Shown here one piece after another: positions 1 through 8,601 of a stretch of DNA of 64,000 nt. The stretch's first letter is position 1. Each line of letters begins with the position of its first letter. Source of the DNA: Deltaproteobacteria bacterium. GTDB lineage: Bacteria > Desulfobacterota > Desulfobulbia > Desulfobulbales > Desulfurivibrionaceae. The notes beneath the pieces are model-generated. The model worked only from the letters and a program-made list of their open reading frames with translations. It ran no database searches and was not told the DNA's origin. The position numbers were made by a program, and so were the translations under genes. The stretch covers positions 44,641 through 108,640 of the forward strand of contig DUZU01000002.1 of NCBI GenBank assembly GCA_013349285.1, in the 5' to 3' direction.

Positions 1-2
1 CC

Positions 3-302
3 CTGTCTGATTATTTAGAAAAAAAACCCAATGACAAAAACGCAAAGGACGCTCGCTTCATGCTGGGAGAAAGCCTTTACCACCAGCAGGAATATGAGTT
101 GGCCATCCTGGAATACCAGCGGGTTATCGCCGATTTCCCGCAAAGCGCACAAGCGTCGGCCGCCCTGTTTCAGCAAGGGTTGGCCTTTGAAAAACTTGAT
201 GAAAAAGAAACGGCGAAAATTGTTTATAATAAGCTGATTGCCGATTATCCGAAAAGCTTGCAGGTTGACGATGCCAAGAAACGGCTGAGCTACTTGAAAT
301 AA
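3..302 (+). CDS. ybgF: Tol-Pal system protein YbgF/CpoB, C-terminal part (cut by window edge)
   Basis: The frame is open from the first bases of the window, so the gene begins outside it and only about the last 100 residues are present. These form tetratricopeptide-like repeats with motifs such as ARFMLGESLY and DFPQSAQAS, ending in a DAKKRLSYLK tail, which is the usual C-terminal TPR end of YbgF/CpoB. In the family this periplasmic protein links the Tol-Pal envelope complex with septal peptidoglycan synthesis. A hairpin terminator follows about 50 bases later. The pal gene of this window lies 45 kb away, so the neighbouring tol genes are either to the left of the window or dispersed. BamD-like TPR proteins are the main alternative. 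Confidence 0.7.
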   Translation: MSDYLEKKPNDKNAKDARFMLGESLYHQQEYELAILEYQRVIADFPQSAQASAALFQQGLAFEKLDEKETAKIVYNKLIADYPKSLQVDDAKKRLSYLK

Positions 303-350
303 AGAAAAATTGCAGCCGTTAAGGTTGTAATTTTAGCAAGACAACTTGAT

Positions 351-391
351 AAAAAAAGAGGCTGCCCCATTCGGGACAGCCTCTTTTTTTT
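351..391. terminator. Bidirectional rho-independent terminator between ybgF and ppsA
   Basis: An A-run, the arm AGAGGCTG, a short C-rich/G-rich centre, the arm CAGCCTCT and a T-run form a stem flanked by A and T tracts on both sides. It lies between the convergent ends of ybgF and ppsA and could stop transcription from either direction. Confidence 0.85.
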
Positions 392-416
392 AGTTACCTT
401 GTTTTTGCTAAAAAGA

Positions 417-2858
417 TCAGGGGTTGATGCCCATCTCTTTTTCTTTGGCCGCAACTGCCAGCCTGGTCTTAACCGCAGTGTCAGGAATCAGGCTCATGGA
501 GTCGATGCCGCACTCAACCAGGAAGGTGGCGAATTCGGGGAAGTCGGAAGGACCCTGACCACAGATTCCGATCTTTTTGCCGCGCCGCTTGGCGGTGGCG
601 ATAACCATTTTGATCATCTCCTTGACCGCATCGTGCCGCTCGTCGGCAATGCCGGCGATCAGCCCGGAGTCGCGATCAAGTCCGTAAGTGAGCTGGGTCA
701 AGTCGTTGGAACCGATGGAGAAGCCGTCAAAGACATCGGCAAAGGCGTCGGCGCAAATAACGTTGCTGGGAATCTCGCACATAACATAGAGCTCCAGGCC
801 ATTTTCACCCTGGACCAATCCGCAATCCCTCATAACCTCGATGACCTTCCGTCCTTCTTCCGGGGTACGGCAGAAAGGAACCATCAACTTGATGTTGTTC
901 AAACCCATGTCGTTACGGGCCTTAAGCAGACCCTGACACTCCAGCTCGAAGGCCGGCCGATATTTGGGGTCGTAATAACGGGAGGCGCCACGCCAGCCGA
1001 TCATCGGGTTTTCCTCCTCCGGCTCATAGAAGGTGCCGCCGGTGAGGTTGGCATACTCGTTGCTCTTGAAGTCGGAAAGACGGACAATTACGTCCTTGGG
1101 ATAAAAACCGGCGGCAATCCGGCCAACGCCCTCGGCGACCTTGTCGATGAAGAACTGTTTCTTGTCGGCATAGGCGCCGGTCTTGGCGTCAATCGCCTTA
1201 ACCACGGCCTGTTTTTCAGGATTGGAGGATTTTTTCAACTCTTCGTAATTGAACAATGCCAAAGGATGAATGCCGATGTGGGAGTTGATGACAAACTCCT
1301 CCCGAGCCAAGCCTACCCCGTCGTTGGGGATCTGGCACTCGGTAAAGGCCTTTTCCGGAATGGCGAGGTTCATCATGATCTTGGTCTTGGTCTGGGGCAA
1401 ATCGCCGAGATCCAGTCTCTCGATCTCGAAATCAAGAAGGCCCTCATAGACATAACCGGTTTCACCCTCGGCAGAGGAAACGGTGATATCCTGACCGTCG
1501 GTGATATCTTTCGAACCGGTACCGGTGCCGATAACACAAGGAATTCCGAGCTCACGGGAGATAATCGCGGCATGGCAGGTTCGCCCGCCCCGGTTGGTGA
1601 CGATGGCGGAGGCGATCTTCATGATCGGCTCCCAATCCGGATCGGTCATATCGGTGACCAGAACCTGGCCTTTCTTGAAGTCATGAATATCGGCAACACT
1701 ATGGATTACATTAGCCACACCCTGGCCGATCTTGGTGCCGACGGCAAGGCCCTCAACGAGAACTTTGCCGCCTTTCTCCTTGAGTTTATAGGTTTCCATC
1801 AGTTTCTTGCTGTCCTGGGAGTGAACGGTCTCAGGGCGGGCCTGAACGATGAAGAGCTCACCGGTGCCCACCTTGACGCCGTCACCATCCTTGGCCCACT
1901 CGATATCCATACCCTTGCCGTAATGCTCTTCAATAATACAGGCCCATTTGGCAAGCTGGAGAATCTCGTCATCGCTGATGACGTAGCTGCGCCGCTCTTC
2001 CGGGGTGGTCGGGATGGTAATTACCGGTTCTTCGGTGTTGGGATCGTTATCATAGATCATTTTGATCTCTTTGCTGCCGACCCTTTTCCCGACAATGGGG
2101 CGCTTACCCTCTTTCAGGGTGGGCTTGAATACATAATATTCATCAGGATTGACCGCCCCCTGCACAACCGTCTCTCCCAGACCCCAGGCGCCGGTGATAA
2201 ATACGGCATCTTCAAAACCGCTCTCGGTATCGATGGAAAAGAGAACACCGGAGGAAGCGGAATCACTGCGGGCCATTTTCTGAACCACAATCGAGAGGTA
2301 AACGTCAAACTGGCCAAAGCCCTTATCATGACGATAGGAGATGGCCCGATCGGTAAAAAGGCTGGCGAAACAACGCCGGCAGGCGTCGATCAGCTGCTCG
2401 GGTCCACGGATATTAAGGTAGGTTTCCTGCTGGCCGGCAAAAGAGGCATCGGGCAGATCTTCGGCCGTGGCGGAGGAGCGTACCGCGACATCAACATCGT
2501 TACCGTACATCTCTTCCATTTTTTTATAGGCGGCATGGATTTCATCACGAAGATCATCTGGAAATTCGGCGGTACGAATGATATCCCTGACTTTTGCTCC
2601 CCGAGCCTGGAGATTTCTCAGATCATGGGTATCGAGTCCCTCAAGGGCATCAAGAATGGCCTGTTCCACCCCGGCGGTTTTCAGCAGATGTTGATAGGCA
2701 TAAGCCGTAATCGCATAGCCGTTCGGCACCGATACGCCTTTGGCGGACAAATGCTGATGCATTTCACCCAGGGATGCGTTTTTACCACCAACCATTGGTA
2801 CATCTTCAATGCCGATTTCATCGAACCATAAAATGAAAGCCTTATCATGTTTAGCCAT
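417..2858 (-). CDS. ppsA: Phosphoenolpyruvate synthase
   Basis: The product (813 aa) should convert pyruvate, ATP and water to PEP, AMP and phosphate, the entry step of gluconeogenesis. The N-terminal ATP-grasp domain shows VGGKNASLGEM near residue 23 and AVRSSATAEDLP near 125. The swivelling phosphohistidine domain has GGRTCHAAII with catalytic His429. The C-terminal PEP/pyruvate TIM barrel includes the GSNDLTQLTYG motif. The length matches PpsA (about 800 aa) rather than PPDK (about 880). Thr427, two residues before the histidine, is the position that PpsR phosphorylates in E. coli PpsA, and a ppsR homologue lies at 52506-53345. The ATG start follows a GGGAGC ribosome site and a good promoter is visible upstream. 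Confidence 0.95.
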   Translation of the reverse strand: MAKHDKAFILWFDEIGIEDVPMVGGKNASLGEMHQHLSAKGVSVPNGYAITAYAYQHLLKTAGVEQAILDALEGLDTHDLRNLQARGAKVRDIIRTAEFPDDLRDEIHAAYKKMEEMYGNDVDVAVRSSATAEDLPDASFAGQQETYLNIRGPEQLIDACRRCFASLFTDRAISYRHDKGFGQFDVYLSIVVQKMARSDSASSGVLFSIDTESGFEDAVFITGAWGLGETVVQGAVNPDEYYVFKPTLKEGKRPIVGKRVGSKEIKMIYDNDPNTEEPVITIPTTPEERRSYVISDDEILQLAKWACIIEEHYGKGMDIEWAKDGDGVKVGTGELFIVQARPETVHSQDSKKLMETYKLKEKGGKVLVEGLAVGTKIGQGVANVIHSVADIHDFKKGQVLVTDMTDPDWEPIMKIASAIVTNRGGRTCHAAIISRELGIPCVIGTGTGSKDITDGQDITVSSAEGETGYVYEGLLDFEIERLDLGDLPQTKTKIMMNLAIPEKAFTECQIPNDGVGLAREEFVINSHIGIHPLALFNYEELKKSSNPEKQAVVKAIDAKTGAYADKKQFFIDKVAEGVGRIAAGFYPKDVIVRLSDFKSNEYANLTGGTFYEPEEENPMIGWRGASRYYDPKYRPAFELECQGLLKARNDMGLNNIKLMVPFCRTPEEGRKVIEVMRDCGLVQGENGLELYVMCEIPSNVICADAFADVFDGFSIGSNDLTQLTYGLDRDSGLIAGIADERHDAVKEMIKMVIATAKRRGKKIGICGQGPSDFPEFATFLVECGIDSMSLIPDTAVKTRLAVAAKEKEMGINP

Positions 2859-2896
2859 CTTGCTTTGCTCCCAGAATGATTTATTAAAAGTTTATG

Positions 2897-2925
2897 ATAA
2901 TAAAAAATGATTATTTATTTGACAA
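2897..2925 (-). promoter_or_regulatory. Sigma-70-like promoter of ppsA
   Basis: Read on the minus strand, TTGTCA and TATTAT are separated by exactly 17 bases, and the -10 box lies about 40 bases upstream of the ppsA ATG. The match is by eye only. Confidence 0.55.
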
Positions 2926-3159
2926 TTCAAGGGTTACGCCCCCATTTTATAGCTAATCTTGCCGACAGGGTCAACCTAAACCTGCCGAATATATCAATTA
3001 TTAATTATGAAGGTATAATAAATGGCTGAATAAGCCCCAGTCGAACTACCTGACACAATAGATAATTAAGAATATTTTTAAATTTCATGACAAAGAAACT
3101 TTTCATAAAGATGATAAGCTTATATCATATTTTTTAAACAGACTTTTATTTTTTTAAAC

Positions 3160-3176
3160 GGTAATTTCGATTTTCA
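3160..3176 (+). promoter_or_regulatory. Leader motif shared with glgB
   Basis: The leader reads GGTAATTTCGATTTTCA, and upstream of glgB at 21212-21227 there is GGTATTTCGATTTTCA. They share twelve identical consecutive bases plus GGTA. Both precede glycogen-related genes on the plus strand. It may be a regulator site, or a chance match in AT-rich DNA. Confidence 0.3.
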
Positions 3177-3196
3177 CCTTATTAAGGATTTATGCG

Positions 3197-4927
3197 ATGA
3201 TTGACTCCCCCTATACCCTGAAAATATTCCAAAAACACACAACGCCCAATAGTCACCGGCAAAGTGATTATTTTTCCGTGATCAAGGAACTTGTCGGCAA
3301 ACGAAACGAATTATCCGCCGACGATCCGGAATATGAAGCGATTGAACATGGGATTAATCAGGCCTACGCCCTGGTTGAAGACGAAATTATCAACAATAAC
3401 GACCCCTCGATCAAAGCGGTTTCCTTCGGAACCTCCGGCTGGCGAGGCATTATCGGCAAAGACCTTTTTTTAAAATCAATCTCTCAGGTCACCCAGGCGA
3501 TCGTTAATCTTTATTCGCAACTTGATAGCGACAACAGCCTGGCCGCCGATCTTGGCGTGCAAAGCCTTAAGCAAGCCCAAGGCAAGGGGGCGGTGGTGGG
3601 TTTCGACAATCGGTTCGGCGGCAAACTCATGGCCGATCGGGTGGTTGACATCTTAACCGGCAACGGCTTCACCGTTCATTATGCGGGAGAAGCCACAACC
3701 GGGACCCTTTCGGCCGCGGTACTCATCCTTGACGCGGCTTTTTCCATCAATCTCACCCCTAGCCATAATCCCCTTGAGTACGGCGGCTTCAAATTCAATG
3801 CGGCTGACGCCGGCCCGGCCGCTGCCACCGTTACCAATGCCATCACCCAAAACGCCCGGGCGATTATCGAAGCTGATCAAGCAATCAACCTCTCGCCGGA
3901 TCCGGATTTGGTCAACCGGATTGATGCCCTGGCCTGCTGGCAAGAACTGGTTGCCAAAGGAGTCTATCGACACGGCTTGAACTATCTGGATATAATCAAA
4001 CGCTTTGCCGCGGCCCAAGATTGTGTGGTGGCAATTGATTGCGTCCATGGCGCCAGCCGGGTGCATATGCCCTCTTTTTTCAACAAGATGAACAGCGATC
4101 ATTTCCTGCTCTTGCGGGAGAATGCTGATCCAACCTTTGGCGGCGTGGCCCCCGAGCCCTCATCCGTTAATATGCAGCAGGTAACCGATATCCTGCGGGC
4201 CAGGCCGGAAAAACTCAAACTCGGGGCGATAATCGATCCTGACGGCGACCGCATTCGCTTTACCGACGGCACCAACGAAATCGACATGAACATGTTCGGG
4301 GCCATGGCCTATCATTATCTGCATGAGGTCAAGGGCAAAAAAGGGTTGGTGGCCAAAACCGTCGCCACCAGTAACTTTGCCAATGCCATTGCTAAAAAAC
4401 TCGGCGAAGATATCTTTGAACCCAGGGTCGGGTTCAAGGAATTCAAACCGGTCATCGGCCGGGCCCTGGTCTGTTTCGAGGAGTCGGACGGGATTACGGT
4501 GATCGGCCACACCCCGGAAAAAGACGCCTATATCGGTCTGATCATGGCCCTTGATATGATCCTCACCCTGCAAAAAAATCTCGGGGATTATGTAACCGAG
4601 GTCCAGAATGAATTCGGTTATTACTATCCGGGCCGCGGTGGAGTTGAAGTAACCCAGCAGGGAAATGAACTGAAAGCAACCTTGGCCGGGCTGGACAAAT
4701 ATGGCCCGGGTGCAACCGTTGCCATCGGCGCTGAGATAAAAAAAATCAGCGAGGTGATTACCATTGACGGCCGCAAGATGATTCTTGAGGATGGCAGCTG
4801 GCTGATGATCCGCCCCTCGGGCACCGAGCCCAAGGTTCGTTTTTATCTCGAGGCCAGAAGCGAGGCCGGCAAGGATGGCCTGATGCAAGCGGCCAAGGCG
4901 ATGCTCAAAGAGATCGGCCTGCTCTGA
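3197..4927 (+). CDS. Phosphoglucomutase / phosphomannomutase family protein
   Basis: A 576-aa alpha-D-phosphohexomutase, expected to interconvert glucose-1-phosphate and glucose-6-phosphate. All family landmarks are present: FGTSGWRG near 78; the active-site loop LTPSHNP with phosphoserine Ser189; the metal loop DPDGDRIRF; the sugar loop EESDGITV; and the phosphate-binding RPSGTEPK near 539. A 70-residue N-terminal extension precedes the core. AAGGA lies about 9 bases upstream of the ATG. With glgB and glgP in the same window, a role linking glycogen to glycolysis is likely. Phosphomannomutase activity cannot be excluded from sequence, so no symbol is assigned. Confidence 0.9.
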   Translation: MIDSPYTLKIFQKHTTPNSHRQSDYFSVIKELVGKRNELSADDPEYEAIEHGINQAYALVEDEIINNNDPSIKAVSFGTSGWRGIIGKDLFLKSISQVTQAIVNLYSQLDSDNSLAADLGVQSLKQAQGKGAVVGFDNRFGGKLMADRVVDILTGNGFTVHYAGEATTGTLSAAVLILDAAFSINLTPSHNPLEYGGFKFNAADAGPAAATVTNAITQNARAIIEADQAINLSPDPDLVNRIDALACWQELVAKGVYRHGLNYLDIIKRFAAAQDCVVAIDCVHGASRVHMPSFFNKMNSDHFLLLRENADPTFGGVAPEPSSVNMQQVTDILRARPEKLKLGAIIDPDGDRIRFTDGTNEIDMNMFGAMAYHYLHEVKGKKGLVAKTVATSNFANAIAKKLGEDIFEPRVGFKEFKPVIGRALVCFEESDGITVIGHTPEKDAYIGLIMALDMILTLQKNLGDYVTEVQNEFGYYYPGRGGVEVTQQGNELKATLAGLDKYGPGATVAIGAEIKKISEVITIDGRKMILEDGSWLMIRPSGTEPKVRFYLEARSEAGKDGLMQAAKAMLKEIGLL

Positions 4928-4950
4928 TAATTATCTTAGCCCGGTCGAGA

Positions 4951-5004
4951 TAAAGACAGGGGGATAAGGAATGATTTCAGACGATTACCACCCCTGTCTC
5001 TTTA
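4951..5004. terminator. Inverted repeat between convergent phosphoglucomutase and kinase genes
   Basis: The arms TAAAGACAGGGG and CCCCTGTCTCTTTA are separated by about 27 bases, and the right arm lies in the last codons of the kinase gene. There is no long T-run, so termination is plausible but not certain. Confidence 0.4.
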
Positions 5005-8000
5005 TGCGATCAAGCAGGGAGAAGACCTCTTCCGGCACAAAAGGCTTGGAGATATAATCATCCATCCCGGCCTCGAGACACCTTTCGCGATCACCGTTCA
5101 TGGCATGGGCGGTCATGGCGACAATCAGGACATGGCTGTTATAAATCCTGGCGGACAAGCGGCGGATCAATTCAGGATACTCCCTGGCCTGGGGGTTGCT
5201 CTCGTTTTCACAGCGCCGGATGATGGTGGTGGCGGTGATGCCGTCCATGGCCGGCATCTGAATATCCATCAGAACCACATCAAAACCTTTCATGGTCAAT
5301 ATTTCAAGGGCTTCCAAGCCGTTGGCGGCGGTGAAAACCTTGTGCCCCTTATTTTCAAGGACAATCCGGGCCAGATCCAGGTTGACCTTGTTGTCTTCAA
5401 CCAGGAGCACCTCAAGATTTGAGGGGGATGCCGGTAAGGGATTTTTCATTTTATGTTCATCAAGAAAACCCTCGGCATGGTCTTTTAAAAAAGCGGCAGT
5501 CAGGAAAAAGCTGCTGCCCTTATCCTTTTCACTCTCAACCCACATTTCGCCACCGAGCAGCGCCGAGAGCCTCTTGCATATTGCCAGCCCAAGGCCTGTG
5601 CCGCCATAACGTCTGGTCACACTGCTGTCGGCCTGGGTGAAAGAATCAAAAATAGAGTTGGTGAATTTCTCGGCAATACCGATGCCGGTATCAGTCACCG
5701 TGAAGCGTAAGGCCATTTCCTTATGGTTCTCCGACAAAATTTCCACGCCAAACTTGACCATGCCGGTTTCAGTGAATTTAATCGCATTACCGATCAGATT
5801 TATAAAAATTTGCCGTAATCTCAGCTCATCACCAATCAACTTGGTGTGCATGCGCTCCGGAAGCTCATAGGATAAATCAAGCCCCTTTTCCTGGGCTTTG
5901 ACCTCCATGGTGGATAAGATTGCATTAAATAATCGATCAAGATCAAATGGCCGCTCTTCCAATTCCATTTGTCCGGCCTCGATCTTGGAAAAGTCCAAGA
6001 TGTCATTGATCAGACTTAACAACGCCTCGGATGCTTGTTGCACGGTCAACAGATAATTCTTCTGCACCTCTGAAACAGAGGTGTCAAGCACCAGACGATT
6101 CATGCCTAAAATAGCATTCATCGGGGTTCGGATTTCGTGGCTCATGTTTGCCAGAAACATACTTTTGGCAATATTGGCACTCTCCGCCTCGTCCCTGGCC
6201 CGCCGCAGCTCAACTTCAATCTCTTTGTGGACGGTGATATCCCGACTCAGTCGAACAACCCTTACAACCTTGCCTTTGTTATCCTTGAGGGGCGAAGTGG
6301 TAATCTCGAAATAACTTTTTTTGCCGTCAACCGGCGAAAAATGGATGTGTTCCGCGGTTGACGGCAAGCCGGTGGCCACGGTCTCCTGCAGCGGACAGAT
6401 ATCATAAGGGACGACACAGGGTGTATCACGATTATGGGTCACCTTGTGACACTTATTGCCGATAATATTGACGTTGCCATGCAGTTCTTTGAATTTGTTA
6501 TTGCAATCAACAATAGTAAAGTCATCGGCATCAATCAAACATATGGAGTCATAAATGGCATTGAAGATGGTATCGCTCAACTCTACCGAACGTTTGAGGG
6601 CGATTTCAGTTAACTGCTTTTCTAAAATCGTTGCGTGCAGATCTTGATTGGCAGCCTCAAGCTCCTTGGTCCTCTCTTTAATCCTCAGATCCAAGGTGTC
6701 GTTCAATCTGGTTAATTCATCCTCGGCATTCTTCCGATCGGTGATATCTTCATGCAACAACACGACATTAATGATCCGGCCATTTTCATCAAAGATCGGA
6801 TAAATCTGGGTCTGCACCCAGCGTTTGGCGCCGATCCCCAAGGTCTCGGCTACATCATACTGGAGAGCAGGGATAAAGGTGGTGCTCCCGGCAAAGGCAT
6901 TTTTTACCCGGGGTAAAACCCCATATTTTTCAAGCTGTTTATCCTCAAAAAGGTTGTAGCCGGCCAAATCACTAAGGGTGATTCCCCATAGATTTTCCCA
7001 AGCCCTGTTAACCTGAATGGTAACTCCGTCCGGCGCCATGATTTGAATACTTACCGGGGATTGCTCGAAAATGGTGCGGAATCTCTCTTCATTGGCCCAA
7101 AGTTCTTTGTTTTTTTTGTATATTTTCTTTTCAAGCTTGTCGGTTACAACAAAGAAAAGAAAAAACATGACCGCGCAAATCAATCCGGAAAGAATAGTGA
7201 TATAACTAATTGCTTTATTAAAAAATATTTTTTGGCCGGTGATGTCATTTAACACAAACATTTTGCCCACCGGGATTGATCCGACATCGTTAATCGGTAC
7301 CATGCCTACTCGATAAGAGCGGCGGTTCAAGGTAACCTCATTAGCAAATGAGAGAGGAAAATCATCCTGCGAAGATAAAAAATCGGCAAGGAAATCAGGA
7401 AAGATATTCAAGGTTTGATCAATAAGAATCAACGATGGAAATCTGTCCCAGTTGATTTCGCGGTTGACCATCTGCATGCCGATTTCAAAGTCGTGCCGAT
7501 TGAGTAACTTTTTCTGCAAAAAAACATAGATTTCAATCCCGATTGTTTCATGCAATTTATCAATAATACTTTCTATTTCTTCACCCAACTCCACAAAACC
7601 CAGCAGTCGGTTATCTTGATAAAACGGAACAACCACCCGCAGGGTCAAAGTCCCCAAGGGGCCCAACTCAATGCCGGAAGACTGTAACCCGGTCTGCTCC
7701 GCCTTTAGGGTGGTAAATCGTTTTACTTCATCGCCAAAAATATCCGGTTTATGGGCTCGGAGGATAATTCGCCGATCCGGACCGGTAAAGTATAAGTGGG
7801 TGATTTTATGAGTTGAATTCAGTTCGTTAAACAATGAACTGGTTTGATTTAATAATAATTCTCTATCTTGTGCTTGCAGAGCGGCGCTGATAATTTCATT
7901 ATGAAGCAGGGTGTCAATGGTTGCGCCCATCATCCTGGCGTCATTGACCAGTTGTCCGTTAAATATCTCATTGAAATTGTCCAGGCTGCGCCTGGTCATC

Positions 8001-8125
8001 TTCATGGTGACATTATGCTGGAAACTATAAAAACTTGCGATAAAACCACCGATCAAAACAAGCATGGATATCAACAAGGTTATAAGTATTCGGTTTTTGA
8101 TGCTGAAGCATTTCATAGTTAACAT
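4985..8125 (-). CDS. Hybrid sensor histidine kinase (Cache-like sensor, two PAS, HisKA, HATPase, receiver)
   Basis: A 1046-aa membrane-bound hybrid kinase. Order: transmembrane segment at about 12-31; periplasmic sensor of about 270 residues resembling a double Cache fold; second transmembrane segment near 310-330; PAS at about 350-470; short coiled coil; PAS at about 515-635; HisKA with SHEIRTP and phospho-accepting His663; HATPase with NLIGNAIKF, DTGIGIA and GGTGLGLAIC; receiver with LVEDNKVN, Asp954 in VLMDIQMPAMDG and a KPF lysine motif. The second PAS carries C559, H564, C570 and C577, a spacing that could hold metal, an Fe-S centre or heme. No cognate regulator is adjacent. The ligand is unknown. 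Confidence 0.92.
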   Translation of the reverse strand: MLTMKCFSIKNRILITLLISMLVLIGGFIASFYSFQHNVTMKMTRRSLDNFNEIFNGQLVNDARMMGATIDTLLHNEIISAALQAQDRELLLNQTSSLFNELNSTHKITHLYFTGPDRRIILRAHKPDIFGDEVKRFTTLKAEQTGLQSSGIELGPLGTLTLRVVVPFYQDNRLLGFVELGEEIESIIDKLHETIGIEIYVFLQKKLLNRHDFEIGMQMVNREINWDRFPSLILIDQTLNIFPDFLADFLSSQDDFPLSFANEVTLNRRSYRVGMVPINDVGSIPVGKMFVLNDITGQKIFFNKAISYITILSGLICAVMFFLFFVVTDKLEKKIYKKNKELWANEERFRTIFEQSPVSIQIMAPDGVTIQVNRAWENLWGITLSDLAGYNLFEDKQLEKYGVLPRVKNAFAGSTTFIPALQYDVAETLGIGAKRWVQTQIYPIFDENGRIINVVLLHEDITDRKNAEDELTRLNDTLDLRIKERTKELEAANQDLHATILEKQLTEIALKRSVELSDTIFNAIYDSICLIDADDFTIVDCNNKFKELHGNVNIIGNKCHKVTHNRDTPCVVPYDICPLQETVATGLPSTAEHIHFSPVDGKKSYFEITTSPLKDNKGKVVRVVRLSRDITVHKEIEVELRRARDEAESANIAKSMFLANMSHEIRTPMNAILGMNRLVLDTSVSEVQKNYLLTVQQASEALLSLINDILDFSKIEAGQMELEERPFDLDRLFNAILSTMEVKAQEKGLDLSYELPERMHTKLIGDELRLRQIFINLIGNAIKFTETGMVKFGVEILSENHKEMALRFTVTDTGIGIAEKFTNSIFDSFTQADSSVTRRYGGTGLGLAICKRLSALLGGEMWVESEKDKGSSFFLTAAFLKDHAEGFLDEHKMKNPLPASPSNLEVLLVEDNKVNLDLARIVLENKGHKVFTAANGLEALEILTMKGFDVVLMDIQMPAMDGITATTIIRRCENESNPQAREYPELIRRLSARIYNSHVLIVAMTAHAMNGDRERCLEAGMDDYISKPFVPEEVFSLLDRIKRQGW

Positions 8126-8601
8126 GTAATTATTAGGTACTTCGAATAAAGGCTTATCGTAAAATTACTTACCCTAACCTGACCAATCATGTGATTATAG
8201 AAAAAATAAAAAAACCATCTACTTTATTAATCTTCAGCCTGCCTTGCAGATTGACCCTTATGTCGATCGCAATATGACCATATCATTAAAAAATCAATAA
8301 CTGCAAGCAGTTATCATAAATAGACAAACATCTTTTAGTACTAATACGCTCTAGGCGATAATGTAAAAGTTGCAAATTAGGCGACTTTTCGGCTCGATAA
8401 ATATCATTCAAAAAAAAATCAACAGGAATAAATTGAAGTATTTTGATCACCAACGAGTTAAGGCCGTCGAAAAAGATGACGGTACTCCTGGACATGATTG
8501 AGAATATTTTTTTGGGAGGGAATAGCCAATGGAGGTGCAACTTAAAACCGGTCCAGGTTAATTTCGCTCAGGCTATCTAACTACCAGGTGGCGCCCGGAA
8601 A
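8126..8601. other. 476-bp spacer without a convincing gene
   Basis: Between the start of the kinase gene and the end of recD, both on the minus strand. I see no coding frame with recognisable protein features. The stretch holds an 18-nt hairpin, ATAACTGC-AA-GCAGTTAT, at 8297-8314. A second hairpin, AAAAGTTGC / GCGACTTTT with a 7-nt loop, lies at 8365-8389. The part after about 8430 is less AT-rich and could be the remains of an old gene. The kinase promoter should lie in the first part. Confidence 0.5.

Larger units (their letters stand above)
2859..3196. other. Divergent ppsA / phosphoglucomutase spacer (338 bp)
   Basis: AT-rich and without a credible gene. It holds the ppsA promoter. Possible weak boxes for the rightward gene are CTGACA at 3050 and TATTTT at 3073 with a 17-base gap, and an isolated TATAAT at 3014. 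There is a perfect ATAAGCTTAT palindrome near 3113-3122. The 17-nt sequence at 3160-3176 resembles one upstream of glgB. Confidence 0.6.

Noticed and set aside
399..2831. A very long open frame on the strand opposite ppsA
   Set aside because: It mirrors ppsA codon by codon, has low-quality composition and no family motifs, while ppsA is unmistakable.
8286..8540. An 84-aa frame in the spacer before recD
   Set aside because: No ribosome site and no recognisable features. Its composition is that of random AT-rich DNA.
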